From contig CAZOVB010000001.1 of NCBI GenBank assembly GCA_964583095.1, positions 124,001-188,000 on the forward strand: a stretch of 64,000 bases of DNA. The letters run 5' to 3'. Under the pieces are notes generated by a model that was not told where the DNA came from, searched no databases, and worked only from the letters and a program-made list of their open reading frames with translations. The position numbers and the translations under genes were made by a program. Origin of the DNA: CAZOVB01 sp964583095. GTDB taxonomy: Bacteria; Planctomycetota; Phycisphaerae; SM23-33. Below are positions 44,519-53,728 of the stretch, one piece after another (position 1 is the stretch's first letter; the number at the start of each line of letters is the position of its first letter).

Positions 44519-45835
44519 CTACTCCTGGGCCTGTGCATCTTCGGCCGGCAGCGGCTGGGGAATCCAGAAGCCGAATCGGGCCCAGGCGCCCTTTTCGCTC
44601 TGGGCCTGGACCTTGCCCCCGTGGAGGTCCACGATCTGCCGGACCGCATAGAGCCCCACTCCCGTGCCCTTGCGGTCCTTGAACTCCGGCACCGAGAGCC
44701 GGCTGAACTTTCGGAACAGTTGTTTCCGCTGGGCGGGTCCGAAGCCGGGCCCTTCGTTCTTCACGCTCAGGCTGAGGCCTTCTTCATCGCGCCGGACCTG
44801 CAGCTGGATTCTGCCGTCTTTCTCCCAGCCGTACTTGACCGCGTTGGAGAGATAGTTGACCAGAACCACTTTCAGAAGTTCCGCGTCGCATTCGATACCC
44901 GTCGGATCTCCTTGGATTTCCCGATCCAACGCTGCGCTCTTTTCCTCGATCTGCGGAGCGACGATATCCAGGGCCGGTTCCACCACTTCCGAAACGAAGT
45001 CCACGTCCTTTCGGGCACGGATGCCCATCTGCCCGCTTTCGATCCGGGCCAGATCCAGGTATTCGCGGACCATGGCCAGCAGGTAGTCGCCCTTTCGCTT
45101 CATTCGCTGGAGGATCTGCTTCTGCTTTTCGTTGAGCTGTCCCACGTAGCCGCCTTCGAGGACGGATGCGTCGGTCATCATGGAAGAGACCGGGCTTTTG
45201 AGTTCGTGACTGACAAAACCGAGCATCTCGGTATAAGCCCGGTTCGCCGCGGCAAGCTGCTCGATGCGGTGGATCTTTTCGACGGCCTGGCTGAGGCGCT
45301 GGGCGAGAGCGAAGTGAGCCGCCACCTGCTGCTTGTCGTACTGATCCTTTCTCCGCGAGGAACGGAACAGCACGCCCACCGCTCGGTCGTCCACATAAAG
45401 CGGGCAGGTCATACTCGAAAGGACCCCCTCGTCAACCAGCAATCGGCTGGCCCGGCTGGTGGGCTTGGCCTCCAGGTACGCTCCCAGGTCCCGGATGATC
45501 CGACACGAGCCGGAGCGGATGACCTCGGCCAGGCTGGTATCCTGGAGATCTTCGCTGTATCCCTTGCCCAGTCGGACCGCCTCGTAGCTGGTCCGGACAT
45601 AATGCGAGACGATCCGGGCCCCGTCGTCGGTGACGAACGCAATGGCCACCCGATCGCAGGGATAGATGGTGCGGGTCTGCTCGAAGAGGAAATCGATCAG
45701 CGATTCCAGGCTTTCCGAGGCAGCCACGCGCTGGTTGACCCGATCGAGAATCTCTCTGTAGGCCTCGGGCAGATCTTCCGTCGGAGCCGAGGGAGGCTTG
45801 AAGTACCTGATCACAGATGCAGCTGAATCCGTCAT
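44519..45835 (-). CDS. GAF-domain sensor histidine kinase
   Basis: The 438-residue protein has a GAF domain (about 35-165, FEQTRTIYPCDRVAIAFV and SMTCPLYVDDRAVGVL) and a HisKA dimerisation domain with FVSHELKSPVSSM (His210). An ATPase domain follows with NYLSNAVKYG (N box), KNEGPGFG and GTGVGLYAVRQIV (G boxes). No membrane helix is seen, so it is cytoplasmic and probably senses a small ligand through GAF. No response regulator is adjacent, so it is an orphan kinase. I used the ATG at 45835 (MTDSAASV); the upstream ATG at 45853 is also possible, and neither has a strong RBS. Confidence 0.88.
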   Translation of the reverse strand: MTDSAASVIRYFKPPSAPTEDLPEAYREILDRVNQRVAASESLESLIDFLFEQTRTIYPCDRVAIAFVTDDGARIVSHYVRTSYEAVRLGKGYSEDLQDTSLAEVIRSGSCRIIRDLGAYLEAKPTSRASRLLVDEGVLSSMTCPLYVDDRAVGVLFRSSRRKDQYDKQQVAAHFALAQRLSQAVEKIHRIEQLAAANRAYTEMLGFVSHELKSPVSSMMTDASVLEGGYVGQLNEKQKQILQRMKRKGDYLLAMVREYLDLARIESGQMGIRARKDVDFVSEVVEPALDIVAPQIEEKSAALDREIQGDPTGIECDAELLKVVLVNYLSNAVKYGWEKDGRIQLQVRRDEEGLSLSVKNEGPGFGPAQRKQLFRKFSRLSVPEFKDRKGTGVGLYAVRQIVDLHGGKVQAQSEKGAWARFGFWIPQPLPAEDAQAQE

Positions 45836-45938
45836 AGCCGGAGTGTACCGCATCGGAGGGGATTTTCCAGTTGCGTCTTTTCGTAGGCCGCCGCGTTGGG
45901 TAGTCTCTCAGAGCCCTCGATAACTTGGAGACCGAACC

Positions 45939-47423
45939 ATGAAGACCATCGTCATACTGCTGGATTCACTCAACCGGCACTTTCTGCCCTGCTACGGCAA
46001 TGACTGGGTAATCGCTCCCAATATCGCCCGCCTGGCCGAGAAAGGCGTCGTTTTCGACCGCCACTTCTGCGGCTCGATGCCCTGCATGCCCGCACGGAGG
46101 GAGATGTTCACGGGCCGATACAACTTCCTGGAATCCCCCTGGGGCGCCTTGGAGCCCATCGACGACAACCTGCCCATGATGCTCCGCAAGCAGGCCGACG
46201 TCTACACCCACATGATCACCGATCATTACCACTACTTTGAAACCAACGGCGCCAACTACTACACGCAGTTCCAGACCTACGAGTTCTGTCGGGGACAGGA
46301 AAGCGACGAGTGGATCCCCCGCGTGGCCGAGCCTGACATCCCGGACTTCCGCGGCAGGAACAAAAGGCAGAACTGGGTGAACCGGACGGTCATGGACCCC
46401 CAGAACGACCTGGACTACCCCACGCCCCAGTGCTTCCAGAAGGCGGTGGAATTCCTCGACGCCAACGGCCACGAGGATAACTGGCATCTGCACCTGGAGT
46501 GCTTCGATCCGCACGAGCCGTTCCTGTGTCCCGACCGGTACCGCCAGATGTACGACGATACCTGGGATCACAGCAAGTTCCACTACGACTGGCCCAACTA
46601 CGCCCCCGTCGGCAGCGACGGGGAGGAGGCCGACGCCGTCGAGCATATCCGCAAATCCTACGCCGGAACGCTCACCATGGCCGATGCCTGGCTGGGCAAG
46701 CTGCTGGACAAGATGGACCAGATGGACCTCTGGAAGGATACCACGGTGATCCTTACCACCGACCACGGGCACATGCTGGGAGAACACAACTACTGGGCCA
46801 AGAACTACATGTACGTCTACCGCGAACTGGCGAACATCCCGATGATCGTTGCCTCGCCCGAGGCCCAGGCCGGGCAGCGAAGAAACGCCCTGACCGCGAC
46901 GATCGACCTGGTCCCCACCGTGCTGGACCTGCATGGCCTGGAACCCACCGAGCGGATGGAGGGAGAGAATTTCCGACCCCTGCTTTCTCAGGACGGCCCC
47001 GGCCACGATGCTGTCCTCTACGGCTATTTCGGCAAGGACATCAACATGACCGACGGACGCTACACCTATACCCGTCAGCCGGAAGAGAACAGCCGCGTCT
47101 GGCACTACACTACCCTCCCGGTCCAGCACTACCACGGTCTGGACCACCTCCGGGAAGCGACCTTCTGCGACAACCTGCCCTTCTCCCAGGGCGTGGCGAT
47201 GTACAAAATCCCGCAGTGGTCCCACCGCCACCGGGATGCCCCGGACCGCAACCCGATCATCTTCGATCTGGAAGACGATCCCGGGCAGAGCACTCCGCTG
47301 GACGATCCAGCCCTGGAGGAGAAGCTCACCGACAAGCTCATGGAGGTCCTCCGGCGGGTTCAGGCCCCGGCCTGTCAGTACGAGCGGACAGGCCTGAGAA
47401 CACCGCCCGGCGCCCCGGGCTGA
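45939..47423 (+). CDS. Cys-type sulfatase
   Basis: The 494-residue enzyme has the sulfatase N-terminus MKTIVILLDSLNRHFLPCYG and the formylglycine motif CMPAR (49-53, the CxPxR form). A metal-binding TTDHGHMLGEH lies around residue 268. The Cys must be converted to formylglycine by a maturase not encoded in this window. No signal peptide is seen, so it may act on cytoplasmic sulfated sugars, or use an unusual route out. It is followed by a HAD phosphatase 15 nt downstream, as in a sugar-processing operon. Sulfatases are characteristic of planctomycetes. Confidence 0.92.
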   Translation: MKTIVILLDSLNRHFLPCYGNDWVIAPNIARLAEKGVVFDRHFCGSMPCMPARREMFTGRYNFLESPWGALEPIDDNLPMMLRKQADVYTHMITDHYHYFETNGANYYTQFQTYEFCRGQESDEWIPRVAEPDIPDFRGRNKRQNWVNRTVMDPQNDLDYPTPQCFQKAVEFLDANGHEDNWHLHLECFDPHEPFLCPDRYRQMYDDTWDHSKFHYDWPNYAPVGSDGEEADAVEHIRKSYAGTLTMADAWLGKLLDKMDQMDLWKDTTVILTTDHGHMLGEHNYWAKNYMYVYRELANIPMIVASPEAQAGQRRNALTATIDLVPTVLDLHGLEPTERMEGENFRPLLSQDGPGHDAVLYGYFGKDINMTDGRYTYTRQPEENSRVWHYTTLPVQHYHGLDHLREATFCDNLPFSQGVAMYKIPQWSHRHRDAPDRNPIIFDLEDDPGQSTPLDDPALEEKLTDKLMEVLRRVQAPACQYERTGLRTPPGAPG

Positions 47424-47438
47424 GACAGGAGAGAGACG

Positions 47439-48104
47439 TTGACGATACGCGGCGTGATTTTCGATATGGACGGCGTGCTCTGCGACAGCGAAGAATTCAT
47501 CTGCCAGGCCGCCCGGGAGATGTTCCGTCAGAACCACAACACCGACACGAAACCCGAGGACTTCCTGCCCTTTGTCGGGGCGGGTGAGAATCGCTACCTG
47601 GGCGGAGTGGCGGAAAAATACGGGCTGGAACTCCAGCTCGAGCGGGACAAGGCCAGAACCTACGATCTTTACCTGGAGGTCATACAGGGAAATCTCGAAC
47701 CGTTGGCAGGGGTGCTGGATTTCATCCAGGAATGTCGAAAGGCGGGGCTCAAGCTCGCGGTGGCCACCAGCGCCGATAGAGTCAAGATGACCGGCAACCT
47801 CGAACAGATCGGCCTGGGGACCGAGCTCTTCGATGTCTGCGTCAACGGGCTGGATGTCGAGCACAAGAAGCCCGACCCGGAGATCTTCCTCAAGGCCGCC
47901 GACGGGCTGGGCCTGTCGCCGGGAGACTGCCTGGTGGTGGAGGATGCACCCAACGGCGTCCAGGCAGCCAAGGCCGCCGCAAGCCAATGCCTCGGACTGA
48001 CCACCAGCTTCGAGGAATCCCAGCTGCGAAAGGCCGGGGCCGATTGGATCGCACCGGATCTCTCGGCGGTTCCAGAAGATCTGCGGACTCACCTGGGTCT
48101 GTAA
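47439..48104 (+). CDS. HAD sugar phosphatase / beta-phosphoglucomutase-like
   Basis: The 221-residue product starts with TTG, preceded by AGGAGAG, and begins MTIRGVIFDMDGVLCDSEEF. It has HAD motif I DMDGV, motif II VATSA (ATS), motif III with KKPDPEIF and motif IV VVEDAPNGVQAA. This is the beta-phosphoglucomutase/sugar phosphatase group. Its position behind the sulfatase fits a role in dephosphorylating or isomerising a desulfated sugar. No alternative ATG start with an RBS is seen. Confidence 0.85.
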   Translation: MTIRGVIFDMDGVLCDSEEFICQAAREMFRQNHNTDTKPEDFLPFVGAGENRYLGGVAEKYGLELQLERDKARTYDLYLEVIQGNLEPLAGVLDFIQECRKAGLKLAVATSADRVKMTGNLEQIGLGTELFDVCVNGLDVEHKKPDPEIFLKAADGLGLSPGDCLVVEDAPNGVQAAKAAASQCLGLTTSFEESQLRKAGADWIAPDLSAVPEDLRTHLGL

Positions 48105-48159
48105 AATCTCCTTCAAGGTCCCAATTCTCACTTGCACCGCCTGACTCGGGCGGCGAAGC

Positions 48160-48165
48160 TATAAT
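48160..48165 (+). promoter_or_regulatory. Perfect -10 hexamer ahead of the DUF6159-like gene
   Basis: TATAAT lies about 80 nt upstream of the ATG at 48245. A matching -35 is not at normal spacing (TTGCAC is 22 nt upstream), so the promoter is probable but weakly defined. Confidence 0.4.
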
Positions 48166-48244
48166 CTATTGTTTGCCGCCGGTCGCAACGCGTGGCGTCA
48201 GGCGGACACCCATCGACAACAGGTATAGAAGGAAGGGGCCTGAG

Positions 48245-49084
48245 ATGTTCGAGAAAATCTCGACCGGCTGGCAGTTCGCCAAGGACAGTTATTCCATCAT
48301 CCGCTGGAACAAGAAGCTGCTGATTTTCCCCATCGTCTCCATGGTGGCAGCCCTGGTGGTGATCCTCAGCTTCGCCCTGCCGGTCTTCGGCACGGGCCTG
48401 GCTGATGAATGGCTGGAGTCCGAATCGATGCCCATCGAGGGCTGGATCACCCTCTTTGCCTTCTACTTCTGTAACTACTTCGTGATCGTCTTCTTCAACG
48501 CCGGCCTCATCGCCTGCACCATGCAGGCCCTGGATGGCCAGGAAGTCTCGGTCGGCTATGGCTTTCGCATCGCGTCCAAGCGCCTGCCCCAGATTGCAAG
48601 CTGGGCGTTTCTCTCAGCCATCGTGGGTGTCCTGCTCAATGCCATCGAGAGCAACGACAAGGGCGGCAGGATCATCCGGGCGATTCTGGGTACCGCCTGG
48701 ACGGTCATGACCTACCTGGCCGTGCCGTTTATCGTTCTCCAGGGCAATGGGCCCTTTGGAGCGATCAAGAACTCCCTCTCGGCCATCAAGAAGACCTGGG
48801 GGGAATCCCTGGTGGGCCACTTCTCGCTGGGGCTGATCGCTTTCCTGATCACCCTGCCGATCATCCTGCTGGGCGGCGCGATGCTCTACTTCACCGCCGG
48901 CTCGATGCCGATGCTGATTCTCTCGCTTGTGATCATCGCGATCGGGATCTTCCTGGCCGCGGCTGCCTCTGCCGCAGCGGACATGATTTTCAAAGCCCTG
49001 CTCTACAGCTACGCCACGGGCAAGACGCTGCCTGAGAACCTCAACACCGACTTCTACAGCCAGGCGTTCATGCCCAAGGACTGA
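48245..49084 (+). CDS. DUF6159-like polytopic membrane protein
   Basis: The 279-residue protein opens with MFEKISTGWQFAKDSYSIIR, the start I associate with the DUF6159 family. It has about six membrane helices (for example LLIFPIVSMVAALVVILSF, YFCNYFVIVFFNAGLIACT, LIAFLITLPIILLGGAML). The name is recalled, not searched. The role of such proteins is not known to me. An AGAAGGAAGG site precedes the ATG; longer in-frame starts overlap the HAD gene. Confidence 0.72.
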   Translation: MFEKISTGWQFAKDSYSIIRWNKKLLIFPIVSMVAALVVILSFALPVFGTGLADEWLESESMPIEGWITLFAFYFCNYFVIVFFNAGLIACTMQALDGQEVSVGYGFRIASKRLPQIASWAFLSAIVGVLLNAIESNDKGGRIIRAILGTAWTVMTYLAVPFIVLQGNGPFGAIKNSLSAIKKTWGESLVGHFSLGLIAFLITLPIILLGGAMLYFTAGSMPMLILSLVIIAIGIFLAAAASAAADMIFKALLYSYATGKTLPENLNTDFYSQAFMPKD

Positions 49085-49103
49085 ATCTGCTGCCCCCTGC
49101 TCG

Positions 49104-49146
49104 GGCCCCCGCGCCGGACTCACCGGCGCAGGGGCCTTTCTTTTTT
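49104..49146 (+). terminator. Strong rho-independent terminator
   Basis: GGCCCCCGCGCCGG (49104-49117) pairs with CCGGCGCAGGGGCC (49123-49136, one mismatch) around ACTCA, followed by TTTCTTTTTT. Confidence 0.85.
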
Positions 49147-49535
49147 CGACAAATTCACCGTGGCATGTGGGAATCTTCGGCAGTCGAAAGAATCGCAAGA
49201 TCTTATTCTAATTACCCTTGCAGATTTTGTTGCCTGTCTTCTCCATTCGATACAGACCGAAAATCTCTCCCGGATTTGCCTGGGCCCAGGCGGGAATCTT
49301 ACTGTTGAAGTGTCAGGAATGACGTGGGCATGGAAACGCAGGAACGATCCCGCCGGAGACCGGGGCCTCGTAGGCTTCCGGGTTTCGGGTTTCGGGCGCA
49401 ATGGTTTTCCACGTCGACAACTTTGGACGTAACCGTACCGGCCAAAGGGGCTCGGGCGACGTTGTGCGCGTTGTATACAGGGTACTCGCCGCGATCCCAC
49501 CTCCCAAGCCGGGGGCAGCGTCCAGGAGGAACCCC
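49147..49535. other. Intergenic region upstream of the ParA-like gene
   Basis: This 389-nt stretch has no supported gene; possible short ORFs overlap one another and lack codon bias. It contains a small CGGGTTT direct repeat near 49380-49395 and the parA RBS AGGAGGA at 49524. A TTGTGC...TATACAG pair around 49463-49480 may be part of a promoter but spacing is short. Confidence 0.45.
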
Positions 49536-50963
49536 ATGGACATCATCGCAATGGTCAACGAGAAGGGCGGCACCGGCAAGACGACCTCGTCTGTCAACCT
49601 CGCCGCTGCACTGGGGGAAATGGGCAAGAAAGTCCTGCTGGTCGATCTGGACGGTCAGGCAGCCACCACCCGGTGGCTCGGCGTGGAGGGTGATACCCGC
49701 TTTGCCGAAGCCCTGCTGGCCGGCAAAGGACTCAATCCCATTGCCGACATCATGCCCAACGTGGACCTGGCCCCGGGCCATGGAAAACTCGATTCGGTTG
49801 CCCATGACCTCAGGCCCACCCAGGGAGGCCAGCTTCGCAAGCTCCTGGGGAATATCGAGGGCTACGACTACTGCCTCATCGACTGTCCCCCCTCGCTGGG
49901 CAACCGGTTGATCGGTAACGCCCTGCTGGCAGCGACCCATGCGCTGGTACCGGTGGAAACATCGGTCCTGGCCCTGGATGGCCTGAAAATCCTCCTGACG
50001 ACCCTTGAGGACATCCGAGAGGGCTTCGGACACGATATCGCCCTGGTCGGCGTCCTGGGCTGCCGCTACGACGGACGCACAAGGCTCAGCCGACTGGTCC
50101 TGGAGGAACTCCAGCGAGCTTTGCCCAATCACCTCTTCCAGACCGTCATTCGCGAAAACGTCAAGATGCGCGAGTGTCCCGCCAGCGGACAGAGCATCCT
50201 GGACTACGCCGGCGACAGCCACGGCGCGCAGGACTACCGGGCCCTTGCGGCCGAGATGGTCCAACGCCTCTGCCGGAGACGTCCGACCACGCAAACCTCG
50301 CGGGACTCCACCGAATCGCTGCGACAGGCGGTTTCTCAACTGGAAGACGTGGCCGAGGACATCGAGCACCAGGCCGACAAGCCCGGGCGTATCCCGGACA
50401 TCGACGGCAACTGGTCGGGCATAGGCCAGGCGCTTTCAGCCGACAAGGCCGTTCCGGATCCGGTCAACCCGGCCCCGGAAGAAGCCCAGGTCGAGCTGGA
50501 GGTTGAGGTCGAACCCCAGTCCCAGCCGCAGCCCGAGCCGATAGAGCAGGAACCTGTCGAAATTCAACAGCCCGAACCGGCACAACTGGACGAGCCGGAA
50601 CGGCTCGAGCCCGAGCCGACACCCGAGCCGGAAATGCCTGAACCAGTTGAAGTTCCCTGCTCCGAGCAGGCCAAACCGGACCAGGCCCCGCAGAGCGATG
50701 ACGTGGTCGAATCCCCCCAGCCCTGCCACTCGGCCCAGTCGGTATTCAACGTGACGACCGAGCCGAAGGCATCCGAGGGACAGGAGGAGCTGGACAATTG
50801 GCCGGCCGAGAAGGATGTGCTCCAGGCCGAGCAGGTGGAACTGGATACCTGGCCTCACAAGGAAGACTTCGAGGAACCTGCCGGGGTCGCCGCCCAGGCC
50901 GATTCCCAGGACGACAAGAAGGTTCCCACGTGGTTGCGCTTCTTTACCGGAAGTCGTGACTGA
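49536..50963 (+). CDS. ParA-like ATPase with long acidic C-terminal tail
   Basis: The 475-residue protein has a deviant Walker A (EKGGTGKTTS, about 9-18), LLVDLDGQA (Walker A'-like), and YCLIDCPPSLGN (Walker B), so the first 250 residues are a ParA/MinD-type ATPase. Such ATPases position DNA or protein cargo in the cell. Beyond residue 270 is a tail of about 200 residues rich in Glu, Pro and Gln (EPEPTPEPEM and similar), ending in a Trp-containing WLRFFTGSRD. The next gene, 65 nt downstream, encodes a basic protein of unknown family that may be its partner. No parB motif is visible. Confidence 0.85.
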   Translation: MDIIAMVNEKGGTGKTTSSVNLAAALGEMGKKVLLVDLDGQAATTRWLGVEGDTRFAEALLAGKGLNPIADIMPNVDLAPGHGKLDSVAHDLRPTQGGQLRKLLGNIEGYDYCLIDCPPSLGNRLIGNALLAATHALVPVETSVLALDGLKILLTTLEDIREGFGHDIALVGVLGCRYDGRTRLSRLVLEELQRALPNHLFQTVIRENVKMRECPASGQSILDYAGDSHGAQDYRALAAEMVQRLCRRRPTTQTSRDSTESLRQAVSQLEDVAEDIEHQADKPGRIPDIDGNWSGIGQALSADKAVPDPVNPAPEEAQVELEVEVEPQSQPQPEPIEQEPVEIQQPEPAQLDEPERLEPEPTPEPEMPEPVEVPCSEQAKPDQAPQSDDVVESPQPCHSAQSVFNVTTEPKASEGQEELDNWPAEKDVLQAEQVELDTWPHKEDFEEPAGVAAQADSQDDKKVPTWLRFFTGSRD

Positions 50964-51028
50964 GCCCGTCGCACAGGCGACAAGAGGCACCCCGAAACGA
51001 AAACGCCCAGATACCTGGAGCGCAACCC

Positions 51029-51892
51029 ATGACTGAATCCGGCAAAAATCTCATTCTCGGCAGACTTGGCCGAACTCGGGAAACCCACGCCGGTTCCCCG
51101 ACCGTCCTCGTGGAGCGCACGATGGACGACGCGGCCTCGCGAACCGGCATCGTCCCGGATCACCATCCGGAAGAAGACCATCCCGAAAGCCACGAAAGCG
51201 TTTCCCACCACGTGACAGGACGCCTGGGGCTCAGGCCCGCCCAGCAGCAGGAAGCCCAGCAGGATGAGGCGCATCTGCCCCGGCAGGAGAGGTCTCGAAG
51301 CTCCACCTCCCAGGAGAAGCCCGATCTGCAGCGGCCCAGCCTGGCAGCTCTGGCGGCCGAAGATCGCCTCGATCCCGAAGCCGATGTCATGCTTCCAAAG
51401 CCCAGCCGAGCCTACAGCGACCAGGCCAGAAAGCAGACCCACCGCAAGCTGACCAACGCGCTGAAGGAACTGGACCTGTTCCACCCGGACGAGCACAAGG
51501 AAGTCCACGCGGAAGAGGATTCTCACGCCGAAAACCACGTGGAACAGGCCAGCCGAAAAGACCTGGTTGCCCAGGAAGCTGCCAGAGAGCTCAAGCACAT
51601 GGCAGAGACCCAGGTTCCCCGCAAGCGCCGGCGACGTCGAAAGAAGAAGGCCTGCCACCACAAGAGCACCTTCCGGCTCTGCAGCAGGACGCTGCGATGC
51701 CTCAAGGCCTACTCGCGAATCACGGGCCGGTGGCAATACAACCTGGTCGGCGAGGCCCTGGAGAGCTACCTGGAGCTGGCGATAACAGCCCTGGATCCCG
51801 AGAGCCTGAAGAACATGCGGGAGATCCTGCACGAACTGCACCACAAGAAGGGCCATCGTCATCCGAAACCCGAACAGAAGGATCCGCAATAA
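51029..51892 (+). CDS. Basic, His-rich protein paired with the ParA-like ATPase
   Basis: The 287-residue product has a His/Glu-rich N-terminus (HHPEEDHPESHESVSHH), a strongly basic patch QVPRKRRRRRKKK near residue 210, and then a helical C-terminal part (about 220-280, LCSRTLRCLKAYSRITGRWQ). The basic patch suits nucleic-acid or polyanion binding. I recognise no family, and no ParB motif is seen. Placement right after the ParA-like gene, same strand and with its own terminator downstream, suggests it is that ATPase's partner. Confidence 0.65.
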   Translation: MTESGKNLILGRLGRTRETHAGSPTVLVERTMDDAASRTGIVPDHHPEEDHPESHESVSHHVTGRLGLRPAQQQEAQQDEAHLPRQERSRSSTSQEKPDLQRPSLAALAAEDRLDPEADVMLPKPSRAYSDQARKQTHRKLTNALKELDLFHPDEHKEVHAEEDSHAENHVEQASRKDLVAQEAARELKHMAETQVPRKRRRRRKKKACHHKSTFRLCSRTLRCLKAYSRITGRWQYNLVGEALESYLELAITALDPESLKNMREILHELHHKKGHRHPKPEQKDPQ

Positions 51893-51927
51893 AGCCCGTT
51901 GATGAATCTTGGCCTCAGGGGGGCCGG

Positions 51928-51967
51928 AGCCCGTTGGTCGCAACTGCGTCCGACGGGCTTGTTTTTT
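51928..51967 (+). terminator. Rho-independent terminator after the ParA-like pair
   Basis: AGCCCGTTGG (51928-51937) pairs with CCGACGGGCT (51950-51959, one wobble) around a 12-nt loop, then TGTTTTTT. Confidence 0.7.
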
Positions 51968-52042
51968 GCCCTCGACGCCGTCGAAGAATCCCGCCTCCTA
52001 CAATGGTTTGGAAACAACAGGGCTTGCAGGCAGGAACCTTCC

Positions 52043-53722
52043 ATGAGTCAACCACTGAACCGCTATTCACGAAGAATCACCCAGCCTCCCAGCCAGGGCG
52101 CGTCCCAGGCCATGCTCATCGGCACCGGCCTGGACGAGAAGGACCTGGACAAGCCCCAGGTGGGCATCAGCAGTTGCTGGCTGGAGGGCAATACCTGCAA
52201 CATGCACCTTCTGGAGCTGTCCGAGCATGTCAAACGCGGAGTGTCCCAGGCCTGCCTTGTACCGATGCGGTTCAATACCATCGGCGTCAGCGACGGGATG
52301 AGCATGGGAACCGAGGGCATGAGCTATTCCCTTCAGAGCCGCGACCTGATCGCCGACTCGATCGAAACGGTCATGCGCGCCCAATGGTACGACGCCAACA
52401 TCTCGCTGCCGGGATGCGACAAGAACATGCCCGGCTGCCTGATGGCGATGGGCCGACTGAACCGCCCTTCCATCATGGTCTATGGGGGAACCATCCGCGC
52501 GGGCTGCTGCCGCAACGAACCGGTAGACATTGTCAACGCATTCCAGAGCTACGGGCAGCTTCTTGCAGGGACCATCGACGAAGAGCACCGAAGGCAGATC
52601 GTGCGAACCAGCATCCCCGGCCCCGGGGCCTGCGGGGGGATGTACACCGCCAACACGATGGCCTCGACGGCCGAGGCGATGGGAATGACCCTGCCCTACT
52701 CCTCTTCCATTCCGGCCGCCGACCCGGCCAAACGCGATGAGTGCTACCGGGCCGGCAAGGCCATCCGTCTTTTGCTGGAAAAGGACCTCAAGCCGCGGGA
52801 CATCATGACGCCCAAGGCCTTCGAGAACGCCCTTGCCCTGCTGATTGCCCTGGGCGGCTCGACCAACGCGGTGCTGCACCTGATTGCCATTGCCCACAGC
52901 GTGGGGGTGGCGCTGACTTTGGATGACTTCCAGAAGGCATCGGACCGCGTGCCTCTCCTGGCGGATCTCAAGCCCTCGGGCCGCTACGTCCAGGAAGACC
53001 TGCACGCGGTCGGAGGTACTCCCGGGGTTCTGAAGCTCCTGCTGGAAAAGGGCTTTTTGCACGGAGACTGCATGACCGTCACCGGAAAGACGCTGGCCGA
53101 AAACCTGGCGGATCTGCCGGGCCTGACCGGCGGGCAGGAGATCATCCGATCCTTGGAGAACCCGATCAAGGCCACGGGGCATATTCAGATCCTCTACGGG
53201 AATCTGGCTCCGCAGGGCGCGGTGGCCAAGATCACCGGCAAAGAGGGTTTGGGCTTTGAAGGCCCGGCGAAAGTCTACGACAGCGAAGAAGAGATGCTGG
53301 CTTCACTGGAAGATGGCCGGATCGAGGTCGGCGACGTGGTGGTCATCCGCTACGAGGGCCCCCAGGGAGGCCCCGGCATGCCCGAGATGCTCACCCCCAC
53401 CAGCGCGATCGTGGGCGCGGGGCTGGGAAGCAAGGTCGCCCTGATAACCGACGGCAGGTTCTCGGGCGGCTCGCACGGGTTCATCGTAGGCCACGTTGCC
53501 CCCGAGGCCCAGACCGGAGGCCCCATCGCCCTTCTGCGCGATGGAGACATTATCGCCATCGACGCGGCCAAGCGAAGCCTGGAGGTGAAACTGGAACGCG
53601 CGGAACTTGACCGCCGGGCCCGTCAGTGGAAGGCTCCACCGCTCAAGGCCCAGGCCGGTACCCTCCGCCGCTACATCAAGACGGTGGCCCCCGCGCCCAA
53701 AGGCTGTATCACGGACGGATAA
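52043..53722 (+). CDS. ilvD: Dihydroxy-acid dehydratase
   Basis: The 559-residue protein has the IlvD/Edd cluster-binding cysteines: Cys52 in EGNTCN, GCDKNMPGC (124-132) and GPGACGGMYTANTMAS with Cys197. These bind an iron-sulfur cluster used to dehydrate 2,3-dihydroxy-acids in valine and isoleucine synthesis. It is isolated from other ilv genes here. The ATG at 52043 has AGGAA upstream; the in-frame extension to 51899 overlaps the terminator. Confidence 0.95.
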   Translation: MSQPLNRYSRRITQPPSQGASQAMLIGTGLDEKDLDKPQVGISSCWLEGNTCNMHLLELSEHVKRGVSQACLVPMRFNTIGVSDGMSMGTEGMSYSLQSRDLIADSIETVMRAQWYDANISLPGCDKNMPGCLMAMGRLNRPSIMVYGGTIRAGCCRNEPVDIVNAFQSYGQLLAGTIDEEHRRQIVRTSIPGPGACGGMYTANTMASTAEAMGMTLPYSSSIPAADPAKRDECYRAGKAIRLLLEKDLKPRDIMTPKAFENALALLIALGGSTNAVLHLIAIAHSVGVALTLDDFQKASDRVPLLADLKPSGRYVQEDLHAVGGTPGVLKLLLEKGFLHGDCMTVTGKTLAENLADLPGLTGGQEIIRSLENPIKATGHIQILYGNLAPQGAVAKITGKEGLGFEGPAKVYDSEEEMLASLEDGRIEVGDVVVIRYEGPQGGPGMPEMLTPTSAIVGAGLGSKVALITDGRFSGGSHGFIVGHVAPEAQTGGPIALLRDGDIIAIDAAKRSLEVKLERAELDRRARQWKAPPLKAQAGTLRRYIKTVAPAPKGCITDG

Positions 53723-53728
53723 GCTTAC

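Noticed and set aside
45966..48137. Leftward 723-residue frame over the sulfatase and HAD genes
   Set aside because: Spans two genes with clear catalytic motifs on the opposite strand.
49380..49400. CGGGTTT direct repeat as a centromere-like parS site
   Set aside because: Only two or three short copies with no inverted symmetry; too little to call a parS site.
49299..50369. Leftward 356-residue frame over the start of the ParA-like gene
   Set aside because: The plus strand has an intact deviant Walker A and RBS.
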